This document shows, piece by piece, positions 6,562 through 14,627 of a stretch of DNA of 64,000 nucleotides. Source of the stretch: Chloroflexota bacterium (GTDB taxonomy: Bacteria; Chloroflexota; Anaerolineae; Promineifilales; Promineifilaceae); assembly GCA_014584575.1 (NCBI GenBank), contig JACTMP010000002.1, positions 154,377 through 218,376 on the forward strand, given 5' to 3'. Each line of letters starts with the position of its first letter. The first letter of the stretch is position 1. The translations under genes and the position numbers were made by a program. The notes under the pieces were generated by a model that ran no database searches, was not told the origin of the DNA, and saw nothing but the letters and a program-made list of their open reading frames with translations.

Positions 6562-9500
6562 TTACTTCCTCGCTATAGGTAAATAAACCATGTAAGAGAT
6601 GGCTTGTATTAGATTTGTTCGAGTGTAGGTGTTTGTGCCCTCGGGTCCTGTTACCGTCAAGCTCACAGTATATTTCCCAGGTGTCTCATAAGTGTGTGAA
6701 ACTTCCTGCAACGTGCTTGTAGAACCATCTCCAAAATTCCAATGCCATGAGTTTATTTGGCCAATAGATAGGTCTTGGAAAGTGACAGTAAGCGGAACTA
6801 GGCCAACTGCACTATCCACCTCAAACCATGCCTTTGGTCCAACAGTAGCCTTGAAAGTTTTAGAATCGCTCATAAGATTCGATTCGTTTAGCACCGCCAT
6901 TAACAATGCACTATCCCTGTCACCAGTTTCGACATCAACTGGAACATTTAACTCTATGTAAAATACAACTTGTTCATCAGGGGGCAAGGTTATACTCGTA
7001 GGAAGCGAAGAAAAATCAAACCAATGAGCTTCAGAGGTGTCACCAAATGTAACAGTTGCCGTTAATGCTCCGGTGTTGGTCAAAGTAATTGGAACCGTCA
7101 AATTATCGCCGGGAGAAACAATGATAAGGTCATTACTTGGCCCAATAGCAATAGCATAAGGAACATATAATTGACTAGCCAGATCGTAATTAAGTTCTTC
7201 AAGAACAACAGGTTCCCCATAAACTTGGGTTGTATGGGTAAGATTGAGATTTGGTGAGTCTCTGATAAGCCCACCACTAAAAACCAAATTTGACCAATCC
7301 CTGTAGCCAGTAAGAATTTCGTTTGGCTCAGATGGATTATCGGGATCGCCATCGTTGATATTGGCTTCAACTGTGCCAAATACAATACCACTACAGTTCC
7401 AATCAATCCCACTATTCGCATCAACTACCCGATTGTTAGTAGGTGAACAATAATATCGTGTACCGAAATTTTCTAACTGGCTACCACCACTTAAGCCTAT
7501 GCTCTCGTTCAATGCAGATTCGTGAAGATCTGGAATACCTTCAAAGTTTGAATAGTCAAGATGTCCATCTTCATCGTCAAATACCAGACCGTTTGTTTGG
7601 AACAAGTAATTCATAACACTTAGATAGTTTGGTTCAAAATTCTGCGAATCATCTCCACCATGAGTTAGTCCAAGGTTATGACCAAGCTCGTGCATGAACG
7701 TGCCTGCTTGTTGAATCTCTGTACCCACTGCACCGTCCCATTCCCCAAGACTTACCACAAAGTCACTAGCTCCTTGTTGGAATTCGCTGATACTTCCTGT
7801 GAGATTGCGTGATAGTCCTGACGTTCTTGGATGTAGAGGTTCATTTCCTAACTGACCCCCTAGCGAATGGGCAAATATAGCATAATGAAATATCGGCCAT
7901 CGAGCAGGTTGAAAATGGTGTTGATTTACCTTAATTGCATCGAATCCCGGCCAATCGTCAGGATTGTCCCAAGGAATACTAGGATGCTGTAATTGAACTT
8001 GATGTTGCAGTTCCTCTGCGTTACTTAATTTCCCCCAAGTATCAGGTGAGCCATAAGATATTGGCGCGTCAGGCCCATAATCAACATGAAGGCGGATTCC
8101 ATGTTGTGCGAAAACCTGTACGACTCTGCTAATCGCATTTGGAATAGGCCTGTGAGAATGAGACTCATTTACCATGTAATCAATTTCAACATAAATATCT
8201 GGTATCTCTGGATGGGCACCCATTGCTGGAAGGTTAACATCAATAATTCCGTCGCCTTCATGATCATAGCCGCATATCTCCCATCCATTTGGAAGGGCAT
8301 CTCCGTCATCATCACTCATGTCATCACAGGGGTCCGGGGGTATCGTACCAGAACTACAAACCAATTCATCTTGAAGCGATGTGGCTGTTGTTACGAATGA
8401 CAAACTTTGCGTATTGAAGTTTTGAATAGGTAAATTCACGTTAGAATTGGTCACACTAACAGTAACATTACTTATATTTAACTCCCCATCTTCCAACAAG
8501 CTGCAACCAGGGATATTTCCAGAGCTATCAATTCTTGTGAAAATGGCCTTGTTCGGAGAAACATAATCTTGAGAGGCATAACCAACTGCCGCGAAATTTC
8601 CATCATTTGTCTGAATGGCAGAGCGGATCACAGGGTAAACATCTTCCCCAACCGTCTTCATCCATATTTCATTGCCTTGAGCGTCAAGTTTTGCTATAAA
8701 AAGGTTCCACCCATTAGGATAACGATAGGTGGTGCCAGCAATTATGTATCCATCATTTGTTGGATTGACTGAATTTAAACGATAGTCTCCAAACAGAATT
8801 TTCGACCATTCAACCACACCATCACTGTTAACTTTCATAAGGAGTGGAAAAAGATCGTTGCTTGTAGGCTTGAACTTACCACCTACGATGAACCCTCCAT
8901 CACTTGTATGGGATATCGAATCGCCGTTAAGATACAAAGAAAAATCTCCAAGATACGTTTTTTGCCATTGGACTGCTCCACTAGCGTTTGTGCGAACGAG
9001 CCAAATCTCAGTATCAAAGGTCCCTACTGCAATAAACCCACCATCATCAGCCAGAATAGCGGAATGTAAATAATTATCTTCGCTACCGAGGTACCGAGTG
9101 ACCCAGAGGACATTGCCGTTATTATCAAGCCTTATTAACATAGACTCATCGGTAACATAATGCGCTGTACTGGCAATAATAAATCCATCATCACTGGTCT
9201 GCTGTATAGAAATCTCGGTATCAACATCTTTCCTGGCAAGTTCAATATTCCACACAACATTACCGCTTACATCAAGCTTCATAACCCACATAAATGTTTC
9301 AGACGCTGTTGCAAAATAATCCCCAGCTACTACATACTCACCGACACTGGTCTGCAAAATATCTCTTGCAGAGCCACCTTGAGCATTATGAAATCTCTTT
9401 TGCCAAACCACATCACCATACTGGTCAAGCTTCATGACAAATGGATCTGTTCTGTCAACAGGGTTTGGTCCAATCTCACCCCCAATTATGTACCCTTCAT

Positions 9501-9696
9501 CACTGGTTTGTTCTAAATCATTGAAGCGAATTGTTCCATTAGCACTGGTATATTCCGAATATAAGAATTCTGTTCCTGATGCACCGTAAATCTTTCTAGA
9601 AAACAAACTTGCCGATGAAGGGTAAACAGATAGGAACAAAGTGATAATGATGAACAAAGCTAAGAACAAAAAGAAATTTTTCTTATTGTCAGACAT
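6562..9696 (-). CDS. Large secreted zinc metalloprotease with propeller-like repeats and PKD domain
   Basis: 1044 residues. A signal peptide (about 1-30, ending SSA) is followed by about seven repeats of roughly 50 residues (residues 45-390: a '[10 protein letters not shown]' strand then 'MKLDxxGNVVWxK'), as in a beta-propeller. The protease part carries [11 protein letters not shown] (669-679), the HExxHxxGxxH zinc signature of metzincins. A PKD-like domain (about 945-1030, NFGDGSTS and [15 protein letters not shown]) precedes the tail [10 protein letters not shown], a C-terminal pattern I recall from secreted Chloroflexota proteins. It likely acts outside the cell. It is the longest gene of the AT-rich region and shows no frame damage. 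Confidence 0.85.
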   Translation of the reverse strand: MSDNKKNFFLFLALFIIITLFLSVYPSSASLFSRKIYGASGTEFLYSEYTSANGTIRFNDLEQTSDEGYIIGGEIGPNPVDRTDPFVMKLDQYGDVVWQKRFHNAQGGSARDILQTSVGEYVVAGDYFATASETFMWVMKLDVSGNVVWNIELARKDVDTEISIQQTSDDGFIIASTAHYVTDESMLIRLDNNGNVLWVTRYLGSEDNYLHSAILADDGGFIAVGTFDTEIWLVRTNASGAVQWQKTYLGDFSLYLNGDSISHTSDGGFIVGGKFKPTSNDLFPLLMKVNSDGVVEWSKILFGDYRLNSVNPTNDGYIIAGTTYRYPNGWNLFIAKLDAQGNEIWMKTVGEDVYPVIRSAIQTNDGNFAAVGYASQDYVSPNKAIFTRIDSSGNIPGCSLLEDGELNISNVTVSVTNSNVNLPIQNFNTQSLSFVTTATSLQDELVCSSGTIPPDPCDDMSDDDGDALPNGWEICGYDHEGDGIIDVNLPAMGAHPEIPDIYVEIDYMVNESHSHRPIPNAISRVVQVFAQHGIRLHVDYGPDAPISYGSPDTWGKLSNAEELQHQVQLQHPSIPWDNPDDWPGFDAIKVNQHHFQPARWPIFHYAIFAHSLGGQLGNEPLHPRTSGLSRNLTGSISEFQQGASDFVVSLGEWDGAVGTEIQQAGTFMHELGHNLGLTHGGDDSQNFEPNYLSVMNYLFQTNGLVFDDEDGHLDYSNFEGIPDLHESALNESIGLSGGSQLENFGTRYYCSPTNNRVVDANSGIDWNCSGIVFGTVEANINDGDPDNPSEPNEILTGYRDWSNLVFSGGLIRDSPNLNLTHTTQVYGEPVVLEELNYDLASQLYVPYAIAIGPSNDLIIVSPGDNLTVPITLTNTGALTATVTFGDTSEAHWFDFSSLPTSITLPPDEQVVFYIELNVPVDVETGDRDSALLMAVLNESNLMSDSKTFKATVGPKAWFEVDSAVGLVPLTVTFQDLSIGQINSWHWNFGDGSTSTLQEVSHTYETPGKYTVSLTVTGPEGTNTYTRTNLIQAISYMVYLPIARK

Positions 9697-10073
9697 TTTG
9701 CCGCCTCCGGTATTTGTGATAGGACAAACAAGTAAGCATATGTTGTGTGTACTCGAATCACCTTGACGAACTTGTGTAAACCTTCAATGGATTGGGTGGA
9801 GTATTCTGGCTTGAAGTGATTTACGCTGGTGGATAGTATAGTATAATATTGAATAAGGTAACCTCTGAAAATGAAAATCCACCTTAAAAATTTTATTAGA
9901 TCTCCACATCTTCATCTGAAAGTTCCGATTTAGTGGCCTTTCTGTTCGCCTCAATGAGCACCCAAAATTCAACACCATATGATTGGGGTGTTTCTTTGTC
10001 GTTTCTAACCACTACATCATTAGCGCATTTATGTGTGAATCAGCAAGCCCCCCTAATTCCAGGCATAACTTAT

Positions 10074-10160
10074 CCATAATTTACTTGATAAGAGAACCGG
10101 AATTCGATTTTTTTAGGTATCAATTTGCGGAATTATGCACCCGAAGTTTAAGACTTCATT
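10074..10160 (+). repeat. Accessory-island repeat module A, copy 1
   Basis: Shares with copies at 11281-11406 and 14532-14627 the blocks CATAAT, ACTTGATAAGAGAACCG, AATTCGATTTTTTTA, TATCAATYTGCGG and AGACTTCATT. The match runs for about 90 bases with scattered differences. It lies upstream of the gene at 10544. Confidence 0.75.
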
Positions 10161-10276
10161 TTGGAAATACAGTCATCACGATCTTCTACCCCTCGAATCC
10201 CTACATCCCCCTCTTACCAAACCAATTAACCGGTCCTTCGTCAAGATCAGCACAGTTGATTGTGTTCCAGTTTGAA

Positions 10277-10512
10277 ATTCTTATAATTATGGTAGCTATT
10301 TAAGATGGACAGCGGTTGTATGTAATAGACTTCCACTTGCCGGTTTTGTCCTTCACGATGGAGGGTAAACTGCCGAATAAGGGTGAATACCTTGCATGAT
10401 TAAGCACGGTAAACACTTGAAACCACACCTTTACCCTCCTGGCACCGCAGGGTATCACCCCGAAAAAGAAATACCCTGCAATGAGTGCAGGGTAATAAAT
10501 AGTTAGCCGGCT
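10277..10512 (+). repeat. Accessory-island repeat module B, copy 1
   Basis: Shares with 11595-11736 the blocks ATTCTTATAATWATGG, ACTTCCAC, TCACGATG, AGGGTAAACTGCC and TGCAGGGTAATAAATAGTT. It contains a hairpin TACCCTGCA/TGCAGGGTA (10472-10494). An extra internal stretch of about 80 bases is missing from the other copy. Each copy ends 20-35 bases before a gene start, so it may be a leader or promoter module. Confidence 0.7.
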
Positions 10513-10543
10513 TGATTGTTTACGTGGGCACGTCCAGTAGAAA

Positions 10544-11161
10544 ATGCTCAATATGGTTATTGAACTAATAAACCTCTTGAATATTGTAAAAAGTTTGGTC
10601 AATGCAAAGTCCACATTGGACAAGAACTATTTTCAGCAGTTCATTGAACCAACCTGGGATGCATTTTCCACAATACATCAAACTTATTTGAAATCATTTC
10701 AAGAATACAGGCAACTTATTGATGATGAGGATGCTGATGCAGAAAAGCTTTATGAACAGATACGACAAGATATAATGTACTCACTCCACCTTACGAATGA
10801 ATTGAAGCAACTAATAAATCATATTCCTGTTCACTTCCTGAAAACAAAGCAAACATATGTAGCAGATTTTGCCAAGGCATTGATGGGGTATTTCGATTAC
10901 AGGAATTCTGTCTCTTCTACACTTAATGTCCTTAGTCAGTATGGCCCTCTTAATCAGTTGAGTCGTCATGAATTTTATTACTTCCTAAACGTCCGCTACG
11001 CTCTGGTTCGTGATTTGGGACGATTAGCTTCTGATTGGGATGAAACTGATATTAGAACTAAAACTAGAAATGTAATTGATCAATTTGCATTAGCACAGCA
11101 ATCTAAGTATGAACAAGTTGCCAATAGCTATTATCAACTAAGGAATAAAATGTTGATGTAG
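10544..11161 (+). CDS. Helical cytosolic protein, unknown
   Basis: 205 residues, almost entirely alpha-helical in appearance, rich in Tyr, Gln, Leu and Asp, with no membrane segment, Cys or catalytic motif that I recognise. ATG 10544 or ATG 10553 could be the start; neither has a clear Shine-Dalgarno. It forms its own cassette: repeat modules A and B lie before it, and fresh copies of both follow it. No function can be given. Confidence 0.6.
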   Translation: MLNMVIELINLLNIVKSLVNAKSTLDKNYFQQFIEPTWDAFSTIHQTYLKSFQEYRQLIDDEDADAEKLYEQIRQDIMYSLHLTNELKQLINHIPVHFLKTKQTYVADFAKALMGYFDYRNSVSSTLNVLSQYGPLNQLSRHEFYYFLNVRYALVRDLGRLASDWDETDIRTKTRNVIDQFALAQQSKYEQVANSYYQLRNKMLM

Positions 11162-11280
11162 TTGACGGATTTAGTCATCGAAGACCCCGAACCGTTTGAA
11201 ATTGCCTGTTGCTTAAATTCACTGCCTGTAGCTGATCAGGCTGCCGCTATCGATTGATTTGTTCTCATTATCTCGTGTAC

Positions 11281-11406
11281 GATAATCTCACAAAATCAAT
11301 CTATAGAGAGTGCAGCTACACATAATCCACCTGGAAAGAGAACCGAAACTCGATTTTTTTACATATCAATCTGCGGAATTAGGCACTTCAAGTTTTAGAC
11401 TTCATT
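11281..11406 (+). repeat. Accessory-island repeat module A, copy 2
   Basis: Longer than copy 1. It shares with copy 3 the additional upstream blocks GATAATCTCAC, ATAGAGAGT and CATAAT, then AAGAGAACCGAAACTC, ATTTTTTTA and TATCAATCTGCGG. Like the other copies it lies on the plus strand. Confidence 0.75.
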
Positions 11407-11594
11407 ATAGGAATTACACTTCATTTCTACCTTCTATCCCTCGAACACCACATAATCCCGCCCGCTCCGCCGAATGTGAATCACACGCCTCTATTTTGGC
11501 TCTGCCTTGAACAACAAGCAACCGTGCCCATCCCACACCTCAACCCACGCATCTTTCATCAAGAACGGCCGTCCCCCTTGTGCCCTACTCAACA

Positions 11595-11736
11595 ATTCTT
11601 ATAATAATGGCAGCAAGGCTCGGCAGTTGTAATGAACTTCCACATGCGGCTTTTATCCCTCACGATGCAGGGTAAACTGCCAAATGAGGTTGAATACCCT
11701 GCCTGGTTTTGCAGGGTAATAAATAGTTCGGCGGCT
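11595..11736 (+). repeat. Accessory-island repeat module B, copy 2
   Basis: Second copy of the module ending TGCAGGGTAATAAATAGTT, with hairpin TACCCTGC/GCAGGGTA at 11695-11718. It ends 23 bases before the start of the gene at 11760, matching the placement of copy 1 before the gene at 10544. Confidence 0.7.
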
Positions 11737-11759
11737 CTGACTTTTCTCGAGTAAAGCAT

Positions 11760-12242
11760 ATGCCTAGAGATAAAGCAATTAACTATCAAGAAGTATTAGA
11801 GAAACTGGAAGCACGTCTCCGCGAACTCAAAAGGGAACAGTCAATTTGGGGAGACTGGTGGGTTATTCACCATCAGATTGAAGCGATAGAGAAGCAAATC
11901 GCCGCAATCAAAGAAGAGATTTTTTATGATGCCCACCCTAATCTCAAAAGATATAAGCACTATATCAGGGTGGCACCGCAAATTGCTGCAAGTGTCCTAC
12001 TATTGGTAAGCATATTGTGGGCAAATATGTTGGTAAGAACGTCTGGGAATGTTTCGTTAGAAATGCTCTATGAGGTTTTTAGCGTCGCAAGCGCAGCCAT
12101 TGTGCTGTATTTTGCAGCACGATATTACAGTGAGGCCAGAAAAGCACACATTAACGAACTTAAGCGACAAATTGCTCTTGAGTATCCCAAGCCGTTCTTG
12201 GAAATCGAAAATAGCATTTCCCTTCTAACAGATGAAGCTTAA
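11760..12242 (+). CDS. Two-TM coiled-coil membrane protein of the TIR cluster
   Basis: 160 residues: an N-terminal helical coiled coil (about 8-60, LEKLEARLRELKREQ and IEAIEKQIAAIKEEIF), two transmembrane segments (about 76-93 and 101-120), then a short cytosolic helix. It is the first of five plus-strand genes that end with a TIR protein. The next gene starts three bases after its stop, so the two are certainly co-transcribed. No family is recognised. It could be a membrane scaffold or pore component, which is inference only. Confidence 0.65.
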   Translation: MPRDKAINYQEVLEKLEARLRELKREQSIWGDWWVIHHQIEAIEKQIAAIKEEIFYDAHPNLKRYKHYIRVAPQIAASVLLLVSILWANMLVRTSGNVSLEMLYEVFSVASAAIVLYFAARYYSEARKAHINELKRQIALEYPKPFLEIENSISLLTDEA

Positions 12243-12244
12243 CA

Positions 12245-12601
12245 ATGAGTGGTAAGCCTGATAACGAAAAGAAACTGGACGATAGTGCCGAGACGGCTTT
12301 GAAACAATATGCAAAGGACTATGCAGCAGCCATATTGCTTAATGCTAAGATAATCGCTTATCGTAATAATGCCAAAAAAATAGCACTATCCCATGTCGAA
12401 GAAGCGATTGAACATATCAATAAAACCAAGAAGAGACAGTGGTCAAAAGACTTGCTAATCACTGTTGGCGGGGCATTCTTTGGAGCGTTTGTGCAAGGCT
12501 TTATTACCGAACTCTCAAGCGGAAATTCAATCCTTGTAGCTGTGTACGTCATGCTTGGATTTGCTGGAGTGCTAATGGTCTTTTGGGGCATAAGCCGTTA
12601 G
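12245..12601 (+). CDS. Histone-fold-like protein with two transmembrane helices
   Basis: 118 residues. Residues about 11-60 (DDSAETALKQYAKDYAAAIL, then LNAKIIAYRNNAKKIALSHV, then EEAIEHI) follow the helix 2-loop-helix 3 pattern of archaeal histones (compare HMf: ...IASEAIKLARHAGRKTIKAEDIELAV): a long amphipathic helix, a Lys-Lys-Ile loop, and a short helix starting S-H-V-E-E-A. A basic linker (NKTKKRQW) leads to two transmembrane segments (about 70-88 and 95-116). Histone-fold proteins with membrane anchors have been noted in prokaryotes, as I recall. Here it may be a dimerisation or DNA-sensing module at the membrane; this is inference. Confidence 0.6.
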   Translation: MSGKPDNEKKLDDSAETALKQYAKDYAAAILLNAKIIAYRNNAKKIALSHVEEAIEHINKTKKRQWSKDLLITVGGAFFGAFVQGFITELSSGNSILVAVYVMLGFAGVLMVFWGISR

Positions 12602-12617
12602 ATGTGTGTGTGCTGAC

Positions 12618-12634
12618 GGCGGCGATGCCGCCGA
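12618..12634. other. GC-rich hairpin in AT-rich spacer
   Basis: CGGCGGC GAT GCCGCCG forms a tight hairpin 17 bases after the histone-fold gene. GTTAGAT (12596-12602) and ATCTAAC (12674-12680) bracket it as an exact inverted repeat. The base composition differs sharply from the flanking genes. Confidence 0.45.
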
Positions 12635-12715
12635 ACTGCGCCGAACGGCGGACAAATCTTTGAAGCGCGAAAATCTAACAACCCTTCTTCGAAAAGAAGA
12701 CATTACAATATTATT

Positions 12716-13387
12716 ATGGCAAGAATAAACGATCCCAATTTCAATTTTGAGTCGACACGAGATAAATTGAACCTATTTTTTGAGAAGCAACTTTCCGAAC
12801 TGGAACTTGATGTGAATACATTGGAACATCAAACACTAGACGAATTAAAGCGAAGTTTGACTATTATTGATCAAGCTATTGAACATCACGAATCTTTTGG
12901 AAAGTTTAGCCTCAAATTTTCAGCACAGGGAAGCTTCATAGTAGCTCAGTCGAATGCTGAATCACTCTTTGCCATTGGGATTCTTCCATTATTACTGGAA
13001 CGAAAGCAAGTAATACTTCAGCGTATTGAAAACATTTTTAAGTTAGAGTCTCCTACAATAACCAAAAAGGCAGAAGCAAAAGAAAGGAAGAAAGCCGAAC
13101 TCACCCGATTAGCTCAAGCAGAAATCAATCGCAAGCTATGGATAATTATTATGTTTTTGATAGCCATTTGGATAGGGATTATCCTTCTGATTCGTAGCTT
13201 TGGATGGGATACTCTTGAACCTTTGACTTATTTGTTTGGATTTGCAATGTTTATCATTGGCTATATATATTTTGCTATTAGGCAGCAAGAATTCTCCCCA
13301 CAGACCATCTATCATAATGCACTTAAGGCTCGCCTACAGCATTTTTTGGAAGTATTTGAACTTAATGATGATTCTATTTCAACATAG
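12716..13387 (+). CDS. Two-TM membrane protein of the TIR cluster, long cytosolic helix
   Basis: 223 residues. A predicted cytosolic N-terminal helical domain (about 1-135) contains the segments TLEHQTLDELKRSLTIIDQA and KKAEAKERKKAELTRLAQAE (the latter strongly basic). Two transmembrane segments follow (about 142-160 and 170-188), then a cytosolic tail. A serine-rich amphipathic stretch (KFSLKFSAQGSFIVAQSNAE) sits in the middle. There is no strong ribosome site. It lies in the middle of the cluster, on the same strand as its neighbours. Confidence 0.65.
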   Translation: MARINDPNFNFESTRDKLNLFFEKQLSELELDVNTLEHQTLDELKRSLTIIDQAIEHHESFGKFSLKFSAQGSFIVAQSNAESLFAIGILPLLLERKQVILQRIENIFKLESPTITKKAEAKERKKAELTRLAQAEINRKLWIIIMFLIAIWIGIILLIRSFGWDTLEPLTYLFGFAMFIIGYIYFAIRQQEFSPQTIYHNALKARLQHFLEVFELNDDSIST

Positions 13388-13399
13388 GAATCAATAAAA

Positions 13400-13894
13400 A
13401 TGTCATTTCTAGATTTGCTTGCAAGTATTTGGTTTCAATATTTGATATTTCCATTCGGAAGTGTCATTGTCGGAGTTTTGATCAAATGGGCAACCATAAA
13501 CGATAGATATGACAATTTTAAGAAGGATGATTTAGCAGTTGGCCTTGAACTTGCCCTCACTGGAGCTCTTATGTACATTGTCCTGACAACTGACAGAGCC
13601 GTAGAACTTATAAAAAGGAATAATGACTTAGCATCAATGTTACAGAATGCACAAATTGATCCAGCTCAAGCAACACAACTGCAAATTGAAGTTTCCGATC
13701 TCTCAAATAGAATTGCTACATCGGGTTGGGTAATTTTTCTGATGTTTTTTGGCCTCTGGAGTATCTCAACTTTTGTAAGAAAATGGGGTTGGGATGATTC
13801 AGTGGGCGAGTTGGACACCGTAAAGGGCATTGTAGTTCCCATAATATTTGGTGTTTTGTCTCTTGTACTGGTTATGGCGGAGGCAGCAGGATGA
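13400..13894 (+). CDS. Multi-TM membrane protein coupled to the TIR gene
   Basis: 164 residues with about four transmembrane segments (about 8-30, 50-65, 106-124 and 140-160) and a central cytosolic or periplasmic helix (ELIKRNNDLASMLQNAQI). AGGAA lies about 8 bases before ATG 13400. Its end overlaps the TIR gene by four bases (ATGA), so the two proteins are probably made in a fixed ratio and work together. I cannot name the family; a membrane partner or channel for the TIR effector is a guess. Confidence 0.7.
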   Translation: MSFLDLLASIWFQYLIFPFGSVIVGVLIKWATINDRYDNFKKDDLAVGLELALTGALMYIVLTTDRAVELIKRNNDLASMLQNAQIDPAQATQLQIEVSDLSNRIATSGWVIFLMFFGLWSISTFVRKWGWDDSVGELDTVKGIVVPIIFGVLSLVLVMAEAAG

Positions 13895-14451
13895 GAACTG
13901 TTTCAGTAATAGGTGTTATTCTATCATTCTTGGCCGTGATTGTAGCAATTTTCTGGTTCTGGCAAGAACCAACCCTTGAACCTGTTTTAGTCGTAATAAC
14001 TGTGGGAATTTCGGCAGTTGCAGCTTTAATTGCAGCCATGGAAGATTCTGTCGAATTAATTGATCGGTTTGCAAACAGGGTTAGTTCAAAGCGAGTGTTC
14101 CTTTCATATCCTATGGCGGCGCAAGAACAAGCCACGAAAATTGGCGACGCTTTCAAGAAAGCGGGGATTAGGGTTTGGATAGCATCTGAACAAGTTGAAG
14201 TAGGCGAGAATATCTCTGAGGCTATTAAAAAAGCCATTAACCAAGCAGATGCTTTCCTAATTCTGCTAACAGATCGTGAAAGTTCTTGGGCAAATCATGA
14301 ACTAGAGATAGCTAAACAGAAGAACAAAAAAATTGTCCCTATAGCTCTTGAAAATGCCCAAATACCTAGTGCTCTCCAAGACATTCGCTATATATCATTT
14401 GATGAAGGTGATGAAAAGGCATTAACCCAAATTGTGGCGAGCGTAGTTTGA
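13891..14451 (+). CDS. Membrane-anchored TIR-domain protein
   Basis: 186 residues. Two hydrophobic segments (about 4-24 and 30-49) form an N-terminal membrane anchor. Residues 68-165 are a TIR domain: RVFLSYPMAAQEQA, AFKKAGIRVWIASEQVEVGE, AFLILLTDRESSWANHELEI, KKIVPIAL. The W133-x3-E137 pattern is where bacterial TIR NADases carry the catalytic Glu. TIR effectors act in many anti-phage systems by destroying or cyclising NAD. Translational coupling to a multi-TM protein and linkage to a histone-fold membrane protein suggest a membrane-bound sensing and effector complex (inference). Confidence 0.8.
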   Translation: MRTVSVIGVILSFLAVIVAIFWFWQEPTLEPVLVVITVGISAVAALIAAMEDSVELIDRFANRVSSKRVFLSYPMAAQEQATKIGDAFKKAGIRVWIASEQVEVGENISEAIKKAINQADAFLILLTDRESSWANHELEIAKQKNKKIVPIALENAQIPSALQDIRYISFDEGDEKALTQIVASVV

Positions 14452-14455
14452 TGCC

Positions 14456-14506
14456 GCCTAACATGGCTTGCACATGACCTGACGGCAGGTGAAGCGGGCG
14501 TTAAAC
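14456..14506 (+). other. attC-like site or double hairpin after the TIR gene
   Basis: GCCTAAC (14456-14462) and GTTAAAC (14500-14506) fit the integron R-box patterns RYYYAAC and GTTRRRY, with an imperfect palindrome between them (ACCTG-ACGG-CAGGT and GCTT/AAGC). At 51 bases it is slightly short for an attC. It also folds as a simple hairpin GGGCGT-TAA-ACGCCC (14497-14510) that could terminate transcription. No other such site was found in the window. Confidence 0.3.
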
Positions 14507-14531
14507 GCCCTTTACCTCATATCTGGTGTAA

Positions 14532-14627
14532 GATAATCTCACTTAATCACCCAATAGAGAGTACAATTGCCCATAATTCACTTGATAAGAGAACCGAAAC
14601 TCAATTTTTTTAGGTATCAATCTGCGG
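14532..14627 (+). repeat. Accessory-island repeat module A, copy 3, truncated at comM
   Basis: Matches copy 2 through TATCAATCTGCGG, then switches at about 14627 into comM coding sequence. Copies 1 and 2 continue instead with AATTA. The switch point marks the right end of the accessory DNA or a recombination joint. Confidence 0.75.

Larger units (their letters stand above)
9697..10543. other. Gene-poor region with long repeats
   Basis: No convincing gene. From about 10074 to 10512 it carries the first copies of the two repeat modules described separately (10074-10160 and 10277-10512). The part 9697-9980 contains the upstream region of the protease gene; short frames there have no support. 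Confidence 0.6.
11162..11759. other. Repeat-bearing spacer between two cassettes
   Basis: No gene supported. It contains repeat module A copy 2 (11281-11406), an intervening stretch with one ACGGCCGT, and repeat module B copy 2 (11595-11736). The minus strand at about 11490-11585 reads GRPFLMKDAWVEVWDGHG without a start, possibly a gene scrap. Confidence 0.6.

Noticed and set aside
9784..9978. 64-codon minus-strand frame upstream of the repeats
   Set aside because: No ribosome site, no family, base composition of non-coding AT-rich DNA.
12596..12680. GTTAGAT ... ATCTAAC pair as an integron attC site
   Set aside because: The core boxes are inside out: attC needs RYYYAAC on the left and GTTRRRY on the right, so this is only a hairpin frame.
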